Part shown: one piece after another, positions 33,681 to 46,589 of the stretch
Position numbering within the stretch: the first letter of the stretch is position 1
Layout: each line of letters opens with the position of its first letter
NCBI RefSeq assembly: GCF_047675955.1
Contig: NW_027328103.1
Location: 496,001 to 560,000, forward strand
Direction: 5' to 3'
Length of the DNA stretch: 64,000 nucleotides
DNA from: Chlorocebus sabaeus
Taxonomy: Eukaryota > Chordata > Mammalia > Primates > Cercopithecidae
Translations under genes and position numbers: made by a program
Notes under the pieces: model-generated
What the model saw: the letters and a program-made list of their open reading frames with translations, nothing else
What the model was told of the DNA's origin: nothing
Database searches by the model: none

Positions 33681-36600
33681 TCGCTAAGGCTGTTCTTGTG
33701 GAATTGGCAAAGGGATATTTGGAAGCCCATAGAGGGCTATGGTGAAAAAGGAAATATCTTCCGTTCAAAACTGGAAAGAAGCTTTCTGAGAAACTGCTCT
33801 GTGTTCTGTTAATTCATCTCACAGAGTTACATCTTTCCCTTCAAGAAGCCTTTCGCTAAGGCTGTTCTTGTGGAATTGGAAAAGGGATATTTGGAAGCCC
33901 ATAGACGGCTCTGGTGAAAAAGGAAATATCTTCCGTTCAAAACTGGAAAGAAGCTTTCTGAGAAACTGCTCTGTGTTCTGTTAATTCATCTCACAGAGTT
34001 ACATCTTTCCCTTCAAGAAGCCTTTCGCTAAGTCTGTTCTTGTGGAATTGGCAAAGGGATATTTGGAAGCCCATAGAGGGCTATGGTGAAAAAGGAACTA
34101 TCTTCCGTTCAAAACTGGAAAGAAGCTTTCTGAGAAATTGCTCTGTGTTCTGTTAATTCATCTCACAGTGTTATATCTTTCCCTTCAAGAAGTCTTTCGC
34201 TAAGGCTGTTCTTGGGGAATTGGCAAAGGGATATTTGGAAGCCCATAGGGGGCTATGGTGAAAAAGGAAATATCTTCCGTTCAAAACTGGAAAGAAGCTT
34301 TCTAAGAAACTGCTCTGTGTTCTGTTAATTCATCTCACAGAGTTACATCTTTCCCTTCAAGAAGCCTTTGGCTAAGGCTGTTCTTGTGGAATTGGCAAAG
34401 GGATATTTGGAAGCCCATAGAGGGCTATGGTGAAAAAGGAAATATCTTCCGTTCAAAACTGGAAAGAAGTTTTCTGAGAAACTGCTCTGTGTTATGTTAA
34501 TTCATCTCACAGAGTTACATCTTTCCCTTCAAGAAGCCTTTCGCTAAGGGTGTTCTTGTGGAATTGGCAAAGGGATAATTGGAAGCCCATAGAGGGCTAT
34601 GGTGAAAAAGGAAATATCTTCCGTTCAAAACTGAAAAGAAGCTTTCTGAGAAACTGCTCTGTGTTCTGTTAATTCATCTCACAGAGTTACATCTTTCCCT
34701 TCAAGAAGCCTTTCGCTAAGGCTGTTCTTGTGGAATTGGCAAAGGGATATTTGGAAGCCCATAGAGGGCTATGGTGAAAAAGGAAATATCTTCCGTTGAA
34801 AACTGGTAAGAAGCTTTCTGAGAAACTGCTCTGTGTTCTGTTAATTCATCTCACAGAGTTACATCTTTCCCTTCAAGAAGCCTTTCGCTAAGGCTGTTCT
34901 TGTGGAATTGGCAAAGGGATATTTGGAAGCCCAAAGAGGGCTATGGTGAAAAAGGAAATATCTTCCGTTCAAAACTGGAAAGAAGCTTTGTGAGAAACTG
35001 CTCTGTGTTCTGTTAATTCATCTCACAGAGTTACATCTTTCCCTTTAAGAAGCCATTCGCTAAGGCTGTTCTTGTGTTATTGGCAAAGGGATATTTGGAA
35101 GCCCATAGAGGGCTATGGTGAAAAATGAAATATCTTCCGTTCAAAACTGGAAAGAAGCTTTCTGAGAAATTGCTCTGTGTTCTGTTAATTCATCTCACAG
35201 AGTTACGTCTTTCCCTTCAAGAAGCCTTTCGCTAAGTCTGTTCTTGTGGAATTGGCAAAAGGATATTTGGAAGCCCATAGAGGGCTATGGTGAAAAAGGA
35301 AATATCTTCCGTTCAGAAGTGTAAAGAAGCTTTCTGAGAAACTGCTCTGTGTTCTGTTAATTCATCTCACAGAGTTACATCTTTCCCTTCAAGAAGCCTT
35401 TCGCTAAGGCTGTTCTTGGGGAATTGGCAAAGGGATATTTGGAAGCCCATAGAGGGCTATGGTGAAAAAGGAAATATCTTCCGTTCAAAACTGGAAAGAA
35501 GCTTTCTGAGAAACTGCTCTGTGTTCTGTTAATTCATCTCACAGAGTTACATCTTTCCCTTCAAGAAGCCTTTCGCTAAGGCTGTTCTTGGGGAATTGGA
35601 AAAGGGATATTTGGAAGGCCATAGAGGGCTATGGTGAAAAAGGAAATATCTTCCGTTCAAAACTGGAAAGAAGCTTTATGAGAAACTGCTCTGTGTTCTG
35701 TTAATTCATCTCACAGAGTTACATCTTTCCCTTCAAGAAGCCTTTGGCTAAGGCTGTTCTTGTGGAATTGGCAAAGGGATATTTGGAAGCCCATAGAGGG
35801 CTATGGTGAAAAAGGAAATATCTTCCGTTCAAAACTGGAAAGAATCTTTCTGAGAAACTGCTCTGTGTTCTGTTAATTCATCTCACAGAGTTACATCTTT
35901 CCCTTCAAGAAGCCTTTCGCTAAGGCTGTTCTTGTGGAATTGGCAAAGGGATATTTGGAAGCCCATAGAGGGCTATGGTGAAAAAGGAAATATCTTCCGT
36001 TCAAAACTGGAAAGAAGCTTTCTGAGAAACTGCTCTGTGTTCTGTTAATATATCTCACAGAGTTACATCTTTCCCTTCAAGAAGCCTTTGGCTAAGGCTC
36101 TTCTTGTGGAATTGGCAAAGGGATATTTGGAAGCCCATAGAGGGCTATGGTGAAAAAGGAAATATCTTCCGTTCAAAACTGGAAAGAAGATTTCTGAGAA
36201 ACTGCTCTGTGTTCTGTTAATTCATCTCACATAGTTACGTCTTTCCCTTCAAGAAGCCTTTCGCTAAGGCTGTTCTTGTGGAATTGGCAAAGGGATATTT
36301 GGAAGCCCATAGAGGGTTATGGTGAAAAAGGAAATATCTTCCGTTCAAAACTGGAAAGAAGCTTTCTGAGAAACTGCTCTGTGTTCTGTTAATTCATCTC
36401 ACAGAGTTACATCTTTCCCTTCAAGAAGCCTTTCGCTAAGACTGTTCTTGTGGAATTGGCAAAGGGATATTTGGAAGCCCATAGAGGGCTATGGTGAAAA
36501 AGGAAATATCTTCCGTTCAAAACTGGAAAGAAGCTTTCTGAGAAACTGCTCTGTGTTCTGTTAATTCATCTCACAGAGTTACATCTTTCCCTTCAAGAAG
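32563..36600 (+). repeat. 4-kb alpha-satellite block, first copy
   Basis: From about 32,563 the order of rare variants is the same as that from 36,691, exactly 4,128 bp (24 monomers) later. Checked pairs are AAGCAAATAG at 32,691 and 36,819, CAGAAGTGG at 33,250 and 37,378, CTCTGG at 33,909 and 38,037, and TCTGTGTTAT at 34,486 and 38,614. CCCAAAGAGGG, CTTTAAGAAGCCATTCGC and GTGTTATTGGC also match. The part from about 35,588 (GGAATTGGAAAAG with GGAAGGCC) matches the second copy at an offset of 4,988 bp. This copy includes the second 8-mer and a monomer otherwise typical of the 18-mer HOR. Confidence 0.88.
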
Positions 36601-36690
36601 CCTTTCGCTAAGGCTGTTCTTGTGGAATTGGAAAAGGGATATTTGGAAGCCCATAGAGGGCTATGTTGAAAAAGGAAATATCTTAAGTTC

Positions 36691-39600
36691 AAAACTGGAA
36701 AGAAGCTTTCTGAGAAACTGCTCTGTGTTCTGTTAATTCATCTCACAGAGTTACGTCTTTCCCTTCAAGAAGCCTTTCGCTAAGGCTGTTCTTGTGGAAT
36801 TGGCAAAGGGATATTTGGAAGCAAATAGAGGGCTATGGTGAAAAAGGAAATATCTTCCGTTCAAAACAGGAAAGAAGCTTTCTGAGAAACTGCTCTGTGT
36901 TCTGTTAATTCATCTCACAGAGTTACATCTTTCCCTTCAAGAAGCCTTTCGCTAAGGCTGTTCTTGTGGAATTGGCAAAGGGATATTTGGAAGCCCATAG
37001 AGGGCTATGGTGAAAAAGGAAATATCTTCCGTTCAGAAATGGAAAGAGGCTTTCTGAGAAACTGCTCTGTGTTCTGTTAATTCATCTCACAGAGTTACAT
37101 CTTTCCCTTCAAGAAGCCTTTCGCTAAGGCTGTTCTTGTGGAATTGGCAAAGAGATATTTGGAAGCCCATAGAGGGCTATGGTGAAAAAGGAAATATCTT
37201 CCGTTCAAAACTGGAAAGAAGCTTTCTGAGAAACTGCTCTGTGTTCTGTTAATTCATCTCACAGAGTAACATCTTTCCCTTCAAGAAGCCTTTCGCTAAG
37301 GCTGTTCTTGTGGAATTGGCAAAGGGATATTTGGAAGCCCATAGAGGGCTATGGTGAAAAAGGAAATATCTTCCGTTCAGAAGTGGAAAGAAGCTTTCTG
37401 AGAAACTGCTCTGTGTTCTGTTAATTCATCTCACAGAGTTACGTCTTTCCCTTCAAGAAGCCTTTCGCTAAGGCTGTTCTTGGGGAATTGGCAAAGGGAT
37501 ATTTGGAAGCCCATAGAGGGCTATGATGAAAAAGGAAATATCTTCCGTTCAAAATTGGAAAGAAGCTTTCTGAGAAACTGCTCTGTGTTCTGTTAATTCA
37601 TCTCATAGAGTTACATCTTTCCCTTCAAGAAGCCTTTAGCTAAGGCTGTTCTTGTGGAATTGGCAAAGGGATATTTGGAAGCCCATAGAGGGCTATGGTG
37701 AAAAAGGAAATATCTTCCGTTCAAAACTGTAAAGAAGCTTTCTGAGAAACTGCGCTGTGTTCTGTTAATTCATCTCACAGAGTTACATCTTTCCCTTCAA
37801 GAAGCCTTTCGCTAAGGCTGTTCTTGTGGAATTGGCAAAGGGATATTTGGAAGCCCATAGAGGGCTATGGTGAAAAAGGAAATATCTTCCGTTCAAAACT
37901 GGAAAGAAGCTTTCTGAGAAACTGCTCTGTGTTCTGTTAATTCATCTCACAGAGTTACATCTTTCCCTTCAAGAAGCCTTTCGCTAAGGCTGTTCTTGTG
38001 GAATTGGAAAAGGGATATTTGGAAGCCCATAGACGGCTCTGGTGAAAAAGGAAATATCTTCCGTTCAAAACTGGAAAGAAGCTTTCTGAGAAACTGCTCT
38101 GTGTTCTGTTAATTCATCTCACAGAGTTACATCTTTCCCTTCAAGAAGCCTTTCGCTAAGTCTGTTCTTGTGGAATTGGCAAAGGGATATTTGGAAGCCC
38201 ATAGAGGGCTATGGTGAAAAAGGAACTATCTTCCGTTCAAAACTGGAAAGAAGCTTTCTGAGAAATTGCTCTGTGTTCTATTAATTCATCTCACAGTGTT
38301 ACATCTTTCCCTTCAAGAAGTCTTTCGCTAAGGCTGTTCTTGGGGAATTGGCAAAGGGATATTTGGAAGCCCATAGGGGGCTATGGTGAAAAAGGAAATA
38401 TCTTCCGTTCAAAACTGGAAAGAAGCTTTCTAAGAAACTGCTCTGTGTTCTGTTAATTCATCTCACAGAGTTACATCTTTCCCTTCAAGAAGCCTTTGGC
38501 TAAGGCTGTTCTTGTGGAATTGGCAAAGGGATATTTGGAAGCCCATAGAGGGCTATGGTGAAAAAGGAAATATCTTCCGTTCAAAACTGGAAAGAAGTTT
38601 TCTGAGAAACTGCTCTGTGTTATGTTAATTCATCTCACAGAGTTACATCTTTCCCTTCAAGAAGCCTTTCGCTAAGGGTGTTCTTGTGGAATTGGCAAAG
38701 GGATAATTGGAAGCCCATAGAGGGCTATGGTGAAAAAGGAAATATCTTCCGTTCAAAACTGGAAAGAAGCTTTCTGAGAAACTGCTCTGTGTTCTGTTAA
38801 TTCATCTCACAGAGTTACATCTTTCCCTTCAAGAAGCCTTTCGCTAAGGCTGTTCTTGTGGAATTGGCAAAGGGATATTTGGAAGCCCATAGAGGGCTAT
38901 GGTGAAAAAGGAAATATCTTCCGTTCAAAACTGGAAAGAAGCTTTCTGAGAAACTGCTCTGTGTTCTGTTAATTCATCTCACAGAGTTACATCTTTCCCT
39001 TCAAGAAGCCTTTCGCTAAGGGTGTTCTTGTGGAATTGGCAAAGGGATATTTGGAAGCCCAAAGAGGGCTATGGTGAAAAAGGAAATATCTTCCGTTCAA
39101 AACTGGAAAGAAGCTTTGTGAGAAACTGCTCTGTGTTCTGTTAATTCATCTCACAGAGTTACATCTTTCCCTTTAAGAAGCCATTCGCTAAGGCTGTTCT
39201 TGTGTTATTGGCAAAGGGATATTTGGAAGCCCATAGAGGGCTATGGTGAAAAATGAAATATCTTCCGTTCAAAACTGGAAAGAAGCTTTCTGAGAAATTG
39301 CTCTGTGTTCTGTTAATTCATCTCACAGAGTTACGTCTTTCCCTTCAAGAAGCCTTTCGCTAAGTCTGTTCTTGTGGAATTGGCAAAAGGATATTTGGAA
39401 GCCCATAGAGGGCTATGGTGAAAAAGGAAATATCTTCCGTTCAGAAGTGTAAAGAAGCTTTCTGAGAAACTGCTCTGTGTTCTGTTAATTCATCTCACAG
39501 AGTTACATCTTTCCCTTCAAGAAGCCTTTCGCTAAGGCTGTTCTTGGGGAATTGGCAAAGGGATATTTGGAAGCCCATAGAGGGCTATGGTGAAAAAGGA

Positions 39601-41590
39601 AATATCTTCCGTTCAAAACTGGAAAGAAGCTTTCTGAGAAACTGCTCTGTGTTCTGTTAATTCATCTCACAGAGTTACATCTTTCCCTTCAAGAAGCCTT
39701 TCGCTAAGGCTGTTCTTGTGGAATTGGCAAAGGGATATTTGGAAGCCCATAGAGGGCTATGGTGAAAAAGGAAATATCTTCCGTTCAAAACTGGAAAGAA
39801 GCTTTCTGAGAAACTGCTCTGTGTTCTGTTAATTCATCTCACAGAGTTACATCTTTCCCTTCAAGAAGCCTTTCGCTAAGGCTGTTCTTGTGGAATTGGC
39901 AAAGGGATATTTGGAAGCCCATAGAGGGCTATGGTGAAAAAGGAAATATCTTCCGTTCAAAACTAGAAAGAAGCTTTCTGAGAAACTGCTCTGTGTTCTG
40001 TTAATATATCTCACAGAGTTACATCTTTCCCTTCAAGAAGCCTTTCGCTAAGGCTGTTCTTGTGGAATTGGCAAAGGGATATTTGGAAGCCCATAGAGGG
40101 CTATGGTGAAAAAGGAAATATCTTCCGTTCAAAACTGGAAAGAAGATTTCTGAGAAACTGCTCTGTGTTCTGTTAATTCATCTCACATAGTTACGTCTTT
40201 CCCTTCAAGAAGCCTTTCGCTAAGGCTGTTCTTGTGGAATTGGCAAAGGGATATTTGGAAGCCCATAGAGGGTTATGGTGAAAAAGGAAATATCTTCCGT
40301 TCAAAACTGGAAAGAAGCTTTCTGAGAAACTGCTCTGTGTTCTGTTAATTCATCTCACAGAGTTACATCTTTCCCTTCAAGAAGCCTTTCGCTAAGACTG
40401 TTCTTGTGGAATTGGCAAAGGGATATTTGGAAGCCCATAGAGGGCTATGGTGAAAAGGGAAATATCTTCCGTTCAAAACTGGAAAGAAGCTTTCTGAGAA
40501 ACTGCTCTGTGTTCTGTTAATTCATCTCACAGAGTTACATCTTTCCCTTCAAGAAGCCGTTCGCTAAGGCTGTTCTTGGGGAATTGGAAAAGGGATATTT
40601 GGAAGGCCATAGAGGGCTATGGTGAAAAAGGAAATATCTTCCGATCAAAACTGGAAAGAAGCTTTATGAGAAACTGCTCTGTGTTCTGTTAATTCATCTC
40701 ACAGAGTTACATCTTTCCCTTCAAGAAGCCTTTGGCTAAGGCTGTTCTTGTGGAATTGGCAAAGGGATATTTGGAAGCCCATAGAGGGCTATGGTGAAAA
40801 AGGAAATATCTTCCGTTCAAAACTGGAAAGAATCTTTCTGAGAAACTGCTCTGTGTTCTGTTAATTCATCTCACAGAGTTACATCTTTCCCTTCAAGAAG
40901 CCTTTCGCTAAGGCTGTTCTTGTGGAATTGGCAAAGGGATATTTGGAAGCCCATAGAGGGCTATGGTGAAAAAGGAAATATCTTCCGTTCAAAACTGGAA
41001 AGAAGCTTTCTGAGAAACTGCTCTGTGTTCTGTTAATATATCTCACAGAGTTACATCTTTCCCTTCAAGAAGCCTTTGGCTAAGGCTGTTCTTGTGGAAT
41101 TGGCAAAGGGATATTTGGAAGCCCATAGAGGGCTATGGTGAAAAAGGAAATATCTTCCGTTCAAAACTGGAAAGAAGATTTCTGAGAAACTGCTCTGTGT
41201 TCTGTTAATTCATCTCACATAGTTACGTCTTTCCCTTCAAGAAGCCTTTCGCTAAGGCTGTTCTTGTGGAATTGGCAAAGGGATATTTGGAAGCCCATAG
41301 AGGGTTATGGTGAAAAAGGAAATATCTTCCGTTCAAAACTGGAAAGAAGCTTTCTGAGAAACTGCTCTGTGTTCTGTTAATTCATCTCACAGAGTTACAT
41401 CTTTCCCTTCAAGAAGCCTTTCGCTAAGACTGTTCTTGTGGAATTGGCAAAGGGATATTTGGAAGCCCATAGAGGGCTATGGTGAAAAAGGAAATATCTT
41501 CCGTTCAAAACTGGAAAGAAGCTTTCTGAGAAACTGCTCTGTGTTCTGTTAATTCATCTCACAGAGTTACATCTTTCCCTTCAAGAAGCC
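36691..41590 (+). repeat. 4-kb alpha-satellite block, second copy with five extra monomers
   Basis: This copy is a close match to 32,563-36,600. The left junction is sharp: CTTAAGTTC at 36,682 stands where the first copy has CTTCCCTTC. The match holds at an offset of 4,128 bp up to about 39,715, then resumes at an offset of 4,988 bp from about 40,576. The difference is 860 bp, exactly five monomers, and the extra stretch (39,716-40,575) is made of units of the 6-monomer repeat. Small differences between copies include CTGAAAAG at about 34,632 versus CTGGAAAG here. Confidence 0.87.
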
Positions 41591-42230
41591 TTTCGCTAAG
41601 GCTGTTCTTGGGGAATTGGAAAAGGGATATTTTGAAGCCCATAGAGGGCTATGGTGAAAAAGGAAATATCTTCCGTTCAAAACTGGAAAGAAGCTTTATG
41701 AGAAACTGCTCTGTGTTCTGTTAATTCATCTCACAGAGTTACATCTTTCCCTTCAAGAAGCCTTTGGCTAAGGCTGTTCTTGTGGAATTGGCAAAGGGAT
41801 ATTTGGAAGCCCATAGAGGGCTATGGTGAAAAAGGAAATATCTTCCGTTCAAAACTGGAAAGAATCTTTCTGAGAAACTGCTCTGTGTTCTGTTAATTCA
41901 TCTCACAGAGTTACATCTTTCCCTTCAAGAAGCCTTTCGCTAAGGCTGTTCTTGTGGAATTGGCAAAGGGATATTTGGAAGCCCATAGAGGGCTATGGTG
42001 AAAAAGGAAATATCTTCCGTTCAAAACTGGAAAGAAGCTTTCTGAGAAACTGCTCTGTGTTCTGTTAATATATCTCACCGAGTTACATCTTTCCCTTCAA
42101 GAAGCCTTTAGCTAAGGCTGTTCTTGTGGAATTGGCAAAGGGATATTTGGAAGCCCATAGAGGGCTATGGTGAAAAAGGAAATATCTTCCGTTCAAAACT
42201 GGAAAGAAGATTTCTGAGAAACTGTTCTGT
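40003..42230 (+). repeat. 6-monomer repeat (1,032 bp), tandem copies
   Basis: TAATATATCTC occurs near 40,003, 41,035 and 42,067, steps of 1,032 bp or six monomers. Each cycle carries AAGATTTCTG, CACATAGTTACGTC, GGGTTATGG, TAAGACTG, TTGGGGAATTGGAAAAG, TTTATGAG, TTTGGCTAAG and AAGAATCTT, in that order. The third cycle breaks off after its AAGATTTCTG monomer near 42,206. The same cycle precedes this block once at 35,590-36,440 and recurs at 46,590-48,350. Confidence 0.88.
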
Positions 42231-45200
42231 GTTCTGTTAATTCATCTCACAGAGTTACGTCTTTCCCTTCAAGAAGCCTTTGGCTAAGGCTGTTCTTGTG
42301 GAATGGCAAAGGGATATTTGGAAGCCCATAGAGGGCTATGGTGAAAAAGGAAATATCTTCCGTTCAAAACTGGAAAGAAGCTTTCTGAGAAACTGCTCTG
42401 TGTTCTGTTAATTCATCTCACAGAGTTACATCTTTCCCTTCAAGAAGCCTTTCGCTAAGGCTGTTCTTGTGGAATTGGCAAAGGGATATTTGGAAGCCCA
42501 TAGAGGGCTATGGTGAAAAAGGAACTATCTTCCGTTCAAAACTGGAAAGAAGCTTTCTGAGAAACTGCTCTGTGTTCTGTTAATTCATCTCACAGAGTTA
42601 CATCTTTCCCTTCAAGAAGCCTTTCGCTAAGGCTGTTCTTGTGGAATTGGCAAAGGGATATTTGGAAGCCCATAGAGGGCTATGGTGAAAAAGGAAATAT
42701 CTTCCGTTCAAAACTGGAAAGAAGCTTTCTGAGAAACTGCTCTGTGTTCTGTTAATTCATCTCACAGAGTTACATCTTTCCCTTCAAGAAGTCTTTCGCT
42801 AAGGCTGTTCTTGGGGAATTGGCAAAGGGATATTTGGAAGCCCATAGGGGGCTATGGTGAAAAAGGAAATATCTTCCTTTCAAAACTGGAAAGAAGCTTT
42901 CTGAGAAACTGCTCTGTGTTCTGTTAATTCATCTCACAGAGTTACGTCTTTCCCTTCAAGAAGCCTTTCGCTAAGGCTGTTCTTGGGGAATTGGCAAAGG
43001 GATATTTGGAAGCCCATAGAGGACTATGGTGAAAAAGGAAATATCTTCCGTTCAAAACTGGAAAGAAGCTTTATGAGAAACTGCTCTGTGTTCTGTTAAT
43101 TCATCTCACAGAGTTACATCTTTCCCTTCAAGAAGCCTTTGGCTAAGGCTGTTCTTGTGGAATTGGCAAAGGGATATTTGGAAGCCCATAGAGGGCTATG
43201 GTGAAAAAGGAAATATCTTCCGTTCAAAACTGGAAAGAAGCTTTCTGAGAAACTGCTCTGTGTTCTGGTAATTCATCTCACAGAGTTACGTCTTCCCCTT
43301 CAAGAAGCCTTTCGCTAAGGCTGTTCTTGGGGAATTGGCAAAGGTATATTAGGAAGCCCATAGAGGGCTATGGTGAAAAAGGAAATATCTTCCGTTCAAA
43401 ACTGGATAGAAGCTTTCTGAGAAACTGCTCTGTGTTCTGTTAGTTCATCTCACAGAGTTACATCTTTCCCTTCAAGAAGTCTTTCGCTAAGTCTGTTCTT
43501 GGGGAATTGGCAAAGGGATATTTGGAAGCCCATAGGGTGCTACGGTGAAAAAGGAAATATCTTCCGTTCAAAACTGGAAAGAAGCTTTCTGAGAAACTGC
43601 TCTGTGTTCTGTTAATTCATCTCACAGAGTTACGTCTTTCCCTTCAAGAAGCCTTTCGTTAAGGCTGTTCTTGGCGAATTGGCAAAGGGATATTTGGAAG
43701 CCCATAGAGGGCTATGGTGAAAAAGGAAATATCTTCCGTGCAAAACTGGAAAGAAGCTTTCTGAGAAACTGCTCTGTGTTCTGTTAATTCATCTCACAGA
43801 GTTACATCTTTCCCTTCAAGAAGCCTTTCGCTAAGGCTGTTCTTGTGGAATTGGCAAAGGGATATTTGGAAGCAAATAGAGGGCTATGGTGAAAAAGGAA
43901 ATATCTTCCGTTCAAAACTGGAAAGAAGCTTTCTGAGAATCTGCTCTGTGTTCTGTTAATTCATCTCACAGAGTTACATCTTTCCCTTCAAGAAGCCTTT
44001 CGCTAAGGCTGTTCTTGTGGAATTGGCAAAGGGATATTTGGAAGCCCATAGAGGGCTATGGTGAAAAAGGAAATATCTTCCGTTCAGAACTGGAAAGAGG
44101 CTTTCTGAGAAACTGCTCTGTGTTCTGTTAATTCATCTCACAGAGTTACATCTTTCCCTTCAAGAAGCCTTTCGCTAAGGCTGTTCTTGTGGAATTGGCA
44201 AAGGGATATTTGGAAGCCCATAGAGGGCTATGGTGAAAAAGGAAATATCTTCCGTTCAAAACTGGAAAGAAGCTTTCTGAGAAACTGCTCTGTGTTCTGT
44301 TAATTCATCTCACAGAGTAACATCTTTCCCTTCAAGAAGCCTTTCGCTAAGGCTGTTCTTGTGGAATTGGCAAAGGGATATTTGGAAGCCCATAGAGGAC
44401 TATGGTGAAAAAGGAAATATCTTCCGTTCAAAACTGGAAAGAAGCTTTATGAGAAACTGCTCTGTGTTCTGTTAATTCATCTCACAGAGTTACGTCTTTC
44501 CCTTCAAGAAGCCTTTCGTTAAGGCTGTTCTTGGCGAATTGGCAAAGGGATATTTGGAAGCCCATAGAGGGCTATGGTGAAAAAGGAAATATCTTCCGTT
44601 CAAAACTGGAAAGAAGCTTTCTGAGAAACTGCTCTGTGTTCTGTTAATTCATCTCACAGAGTTACATCTTTCCCTTCAAGAAGCCTTTCGCTAAGGCTGT
44701 TCTTGGGGAATTGGCAAAGGGATATTTGGAAGCCCATAGAGGGCTATGGTGAAAAAGGAAATATCTTCGGTTCAAAACTGGAAAGAAGCTTTCTGAGAAA
44801 CTGCTCTGTGTTCTGTTAATTCATCTCACAGAGTTACATCTTTCCCTTCAAGAAGCCTTTCGCTAAGGCTGTTCTTGTGGAATTGGCAAAGGGATATTTG
44901 GAAGCCCATAGAGGGCTATGGTGAAAAAGGAAATATCTTCCGTTCAAAACTGGAAAGAAGCTTTCTGCGAAACTGCTCTGTGTTCTGTTAATTCATCTCA
45001 CAGAGTTACATCTTTCCCTTCAAGAAGCCTTTCGCTAAGGCTGTTCTTGTGGAATTGGCAAAGGGATATTTGGAAGCCCATACAGGGCTATGGTGAAAAA
45101 GGAATTATCTTCCGTTCAAAACTGGAAAGAAGCTTTCTGAGAAACTGCTCTGTGTTCTGTTAATTCATCTCACAGAGTTACATCTTTCCCTTCAAGAAGC

Positions 45201-46580
45201 CTTTCGCTAAGGCTGTTCTTGTGGAATTGGCAAAGGGATATTTGGAAGCCCATAGATGGCTATGGTGAAAAAGGAAATATCTTCCGTTCAAAACTGGAAA
45301 GAAGCTTTCTGAGAAACTGCTCTGTGTTCTGTTAATTCATCTCACAGAGTTACATCTTTCCCTTCAAGAAGCCTTTCGCTAAGGCTGTTCTTGTGGAATT
45401 GGCAAAGGGATATTTGGAAGCCCATAGAGGGCTATGGTGAAAAAGGAAATATCTTCCGTTCAAAACTGGAAAGAAGCTTTCTGAGAAACTGCTCTCTGTT
45501 CTGTTAATTCATCTCACACAGTTACATCTTTCCCTTCAAGAAGCCTTTCGCTAAGGCTGTTCTTGTGGAATTGGCAAAGGGATATTTGGAAGCCCATAGA
45601 GGGCTATGGTGAAAAAGGAAATATCTTCCGTTCAAAACTGGAAAGAAGCTTTCTGAGAAACTGCTCTGTGTTCTGTTAATTCATCTCACAGAGTTACATC
45701 ATTCCCTTCAAGAAACCTTTCGCTAAGGCTGTTCTTGTGGAATTGGCAAAGGGATATTTGGAAGCCCATAGAGGGCTATGGTGAAAAAGGAAATATCTTC
45801 AGTTCAAAACTGGAAAGAAGCTTTCTGAGAAACTGCTCTGTGTTCTGTTAATTCATCTCACAGAGTTACATCTTTCCCTTCAAGAAGCCTTTCGCTAAGG
45901 TTGTTCTTGTGGAATTGGCAAAGGGATATTTGGAAGCCCATAGAGGTCTATGGTGAAAAGGGAAATATCTTCCGTTCAAAACTGGAAAGAAGCTTTCTGA
46001 GAAACTGCTCTGTGTTCTGTTAATTCATCTCACAGAGTTACATCTTTCCCTTCAAGAAGCCTTTCGCTAAGGCTGTTCTTGTGGAATTGGCAAAGGGATA
46101 TTTGAAAGCCCATAGAGGGCTATGGTGAAAAAGGAAATATCTTCCGTTCAAAACTGGAAAGAAGCTTTCTGAGAAACTGCTCTGTGTTCTGTTAATTCAT
46201 CTCACAGAGTTACATCTTTCCCTTCAAGAAGCCTTTCGCTAAGGCTGTTCTTGTGGAATTGGCAAAGGGATATTTGGAAGCCCATAGAGGGCTATGGTGA
46301 AAAAGGAAATATCTTCCGTTCAGAACTGGAAAGAAGCTTTCTGAGAAACTGCTCTGTGTTCTGTTAATTCATCTCACAGAGTTACATCTTTCCCTTCAAG
46401 AAGCCTTTCGCTAAGGCTGTTCTTGTGGAATTGGCAAAGGGATATTTGGAAGCCCATAGAGGGCTATGGTGAAAAAGGAAATATCTTCCGTTCAAAACTG
46501 GAAAGAAGCTTTCTGAGAAACTGCTCTGTGTTCTGTTAATTCATCTCACAGAGTTACATCTTTCCCTTCAAGAAGCCTTT
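42231..46580 (+). repeat. Mosaic reusing the 17-22 kb variant set
   Basis: From about 42,790 to 43,690 the marker order (AAGTCTTTCG, CATAGGGGG, ATCTTCCTTT, GAGGACTATGG, ACGTCTTCCCC, TATATTAGG, GTTAGTTC, GTGCTACGG, CGTTAAGG with GGCGAATT) repeats that of 17,170-18,060. The ATCTTCCTTT pair is 25,620 bp apart, or 149 monomers minus 8 bp. After it come an AAGCAAATAG monomer and a CAGAACTGG with AAAGAGGC monomer of the 8-mer family, then near-consensus units with CATACAGGG, GGAATTATC and CTCTCTGTTC changes. No gene or insertion was seen. Confidence 0.82.
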
Positions 46581-46589
46581 CGCTAAGGC

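Noticed and set aside
44918..45163. Open frames at 44,918-45,163, 50,250-50,495, 52,030-52,215 and 53,517-53,738
   Set aside because: All start in the A-box or HindIII region and read the same monomer segments. Each is opened by a single change, such as CTGCGAAAC or CTGTGAAAC replacing the TGA of CTGAGAAAC. Their sequences are copies of one another.
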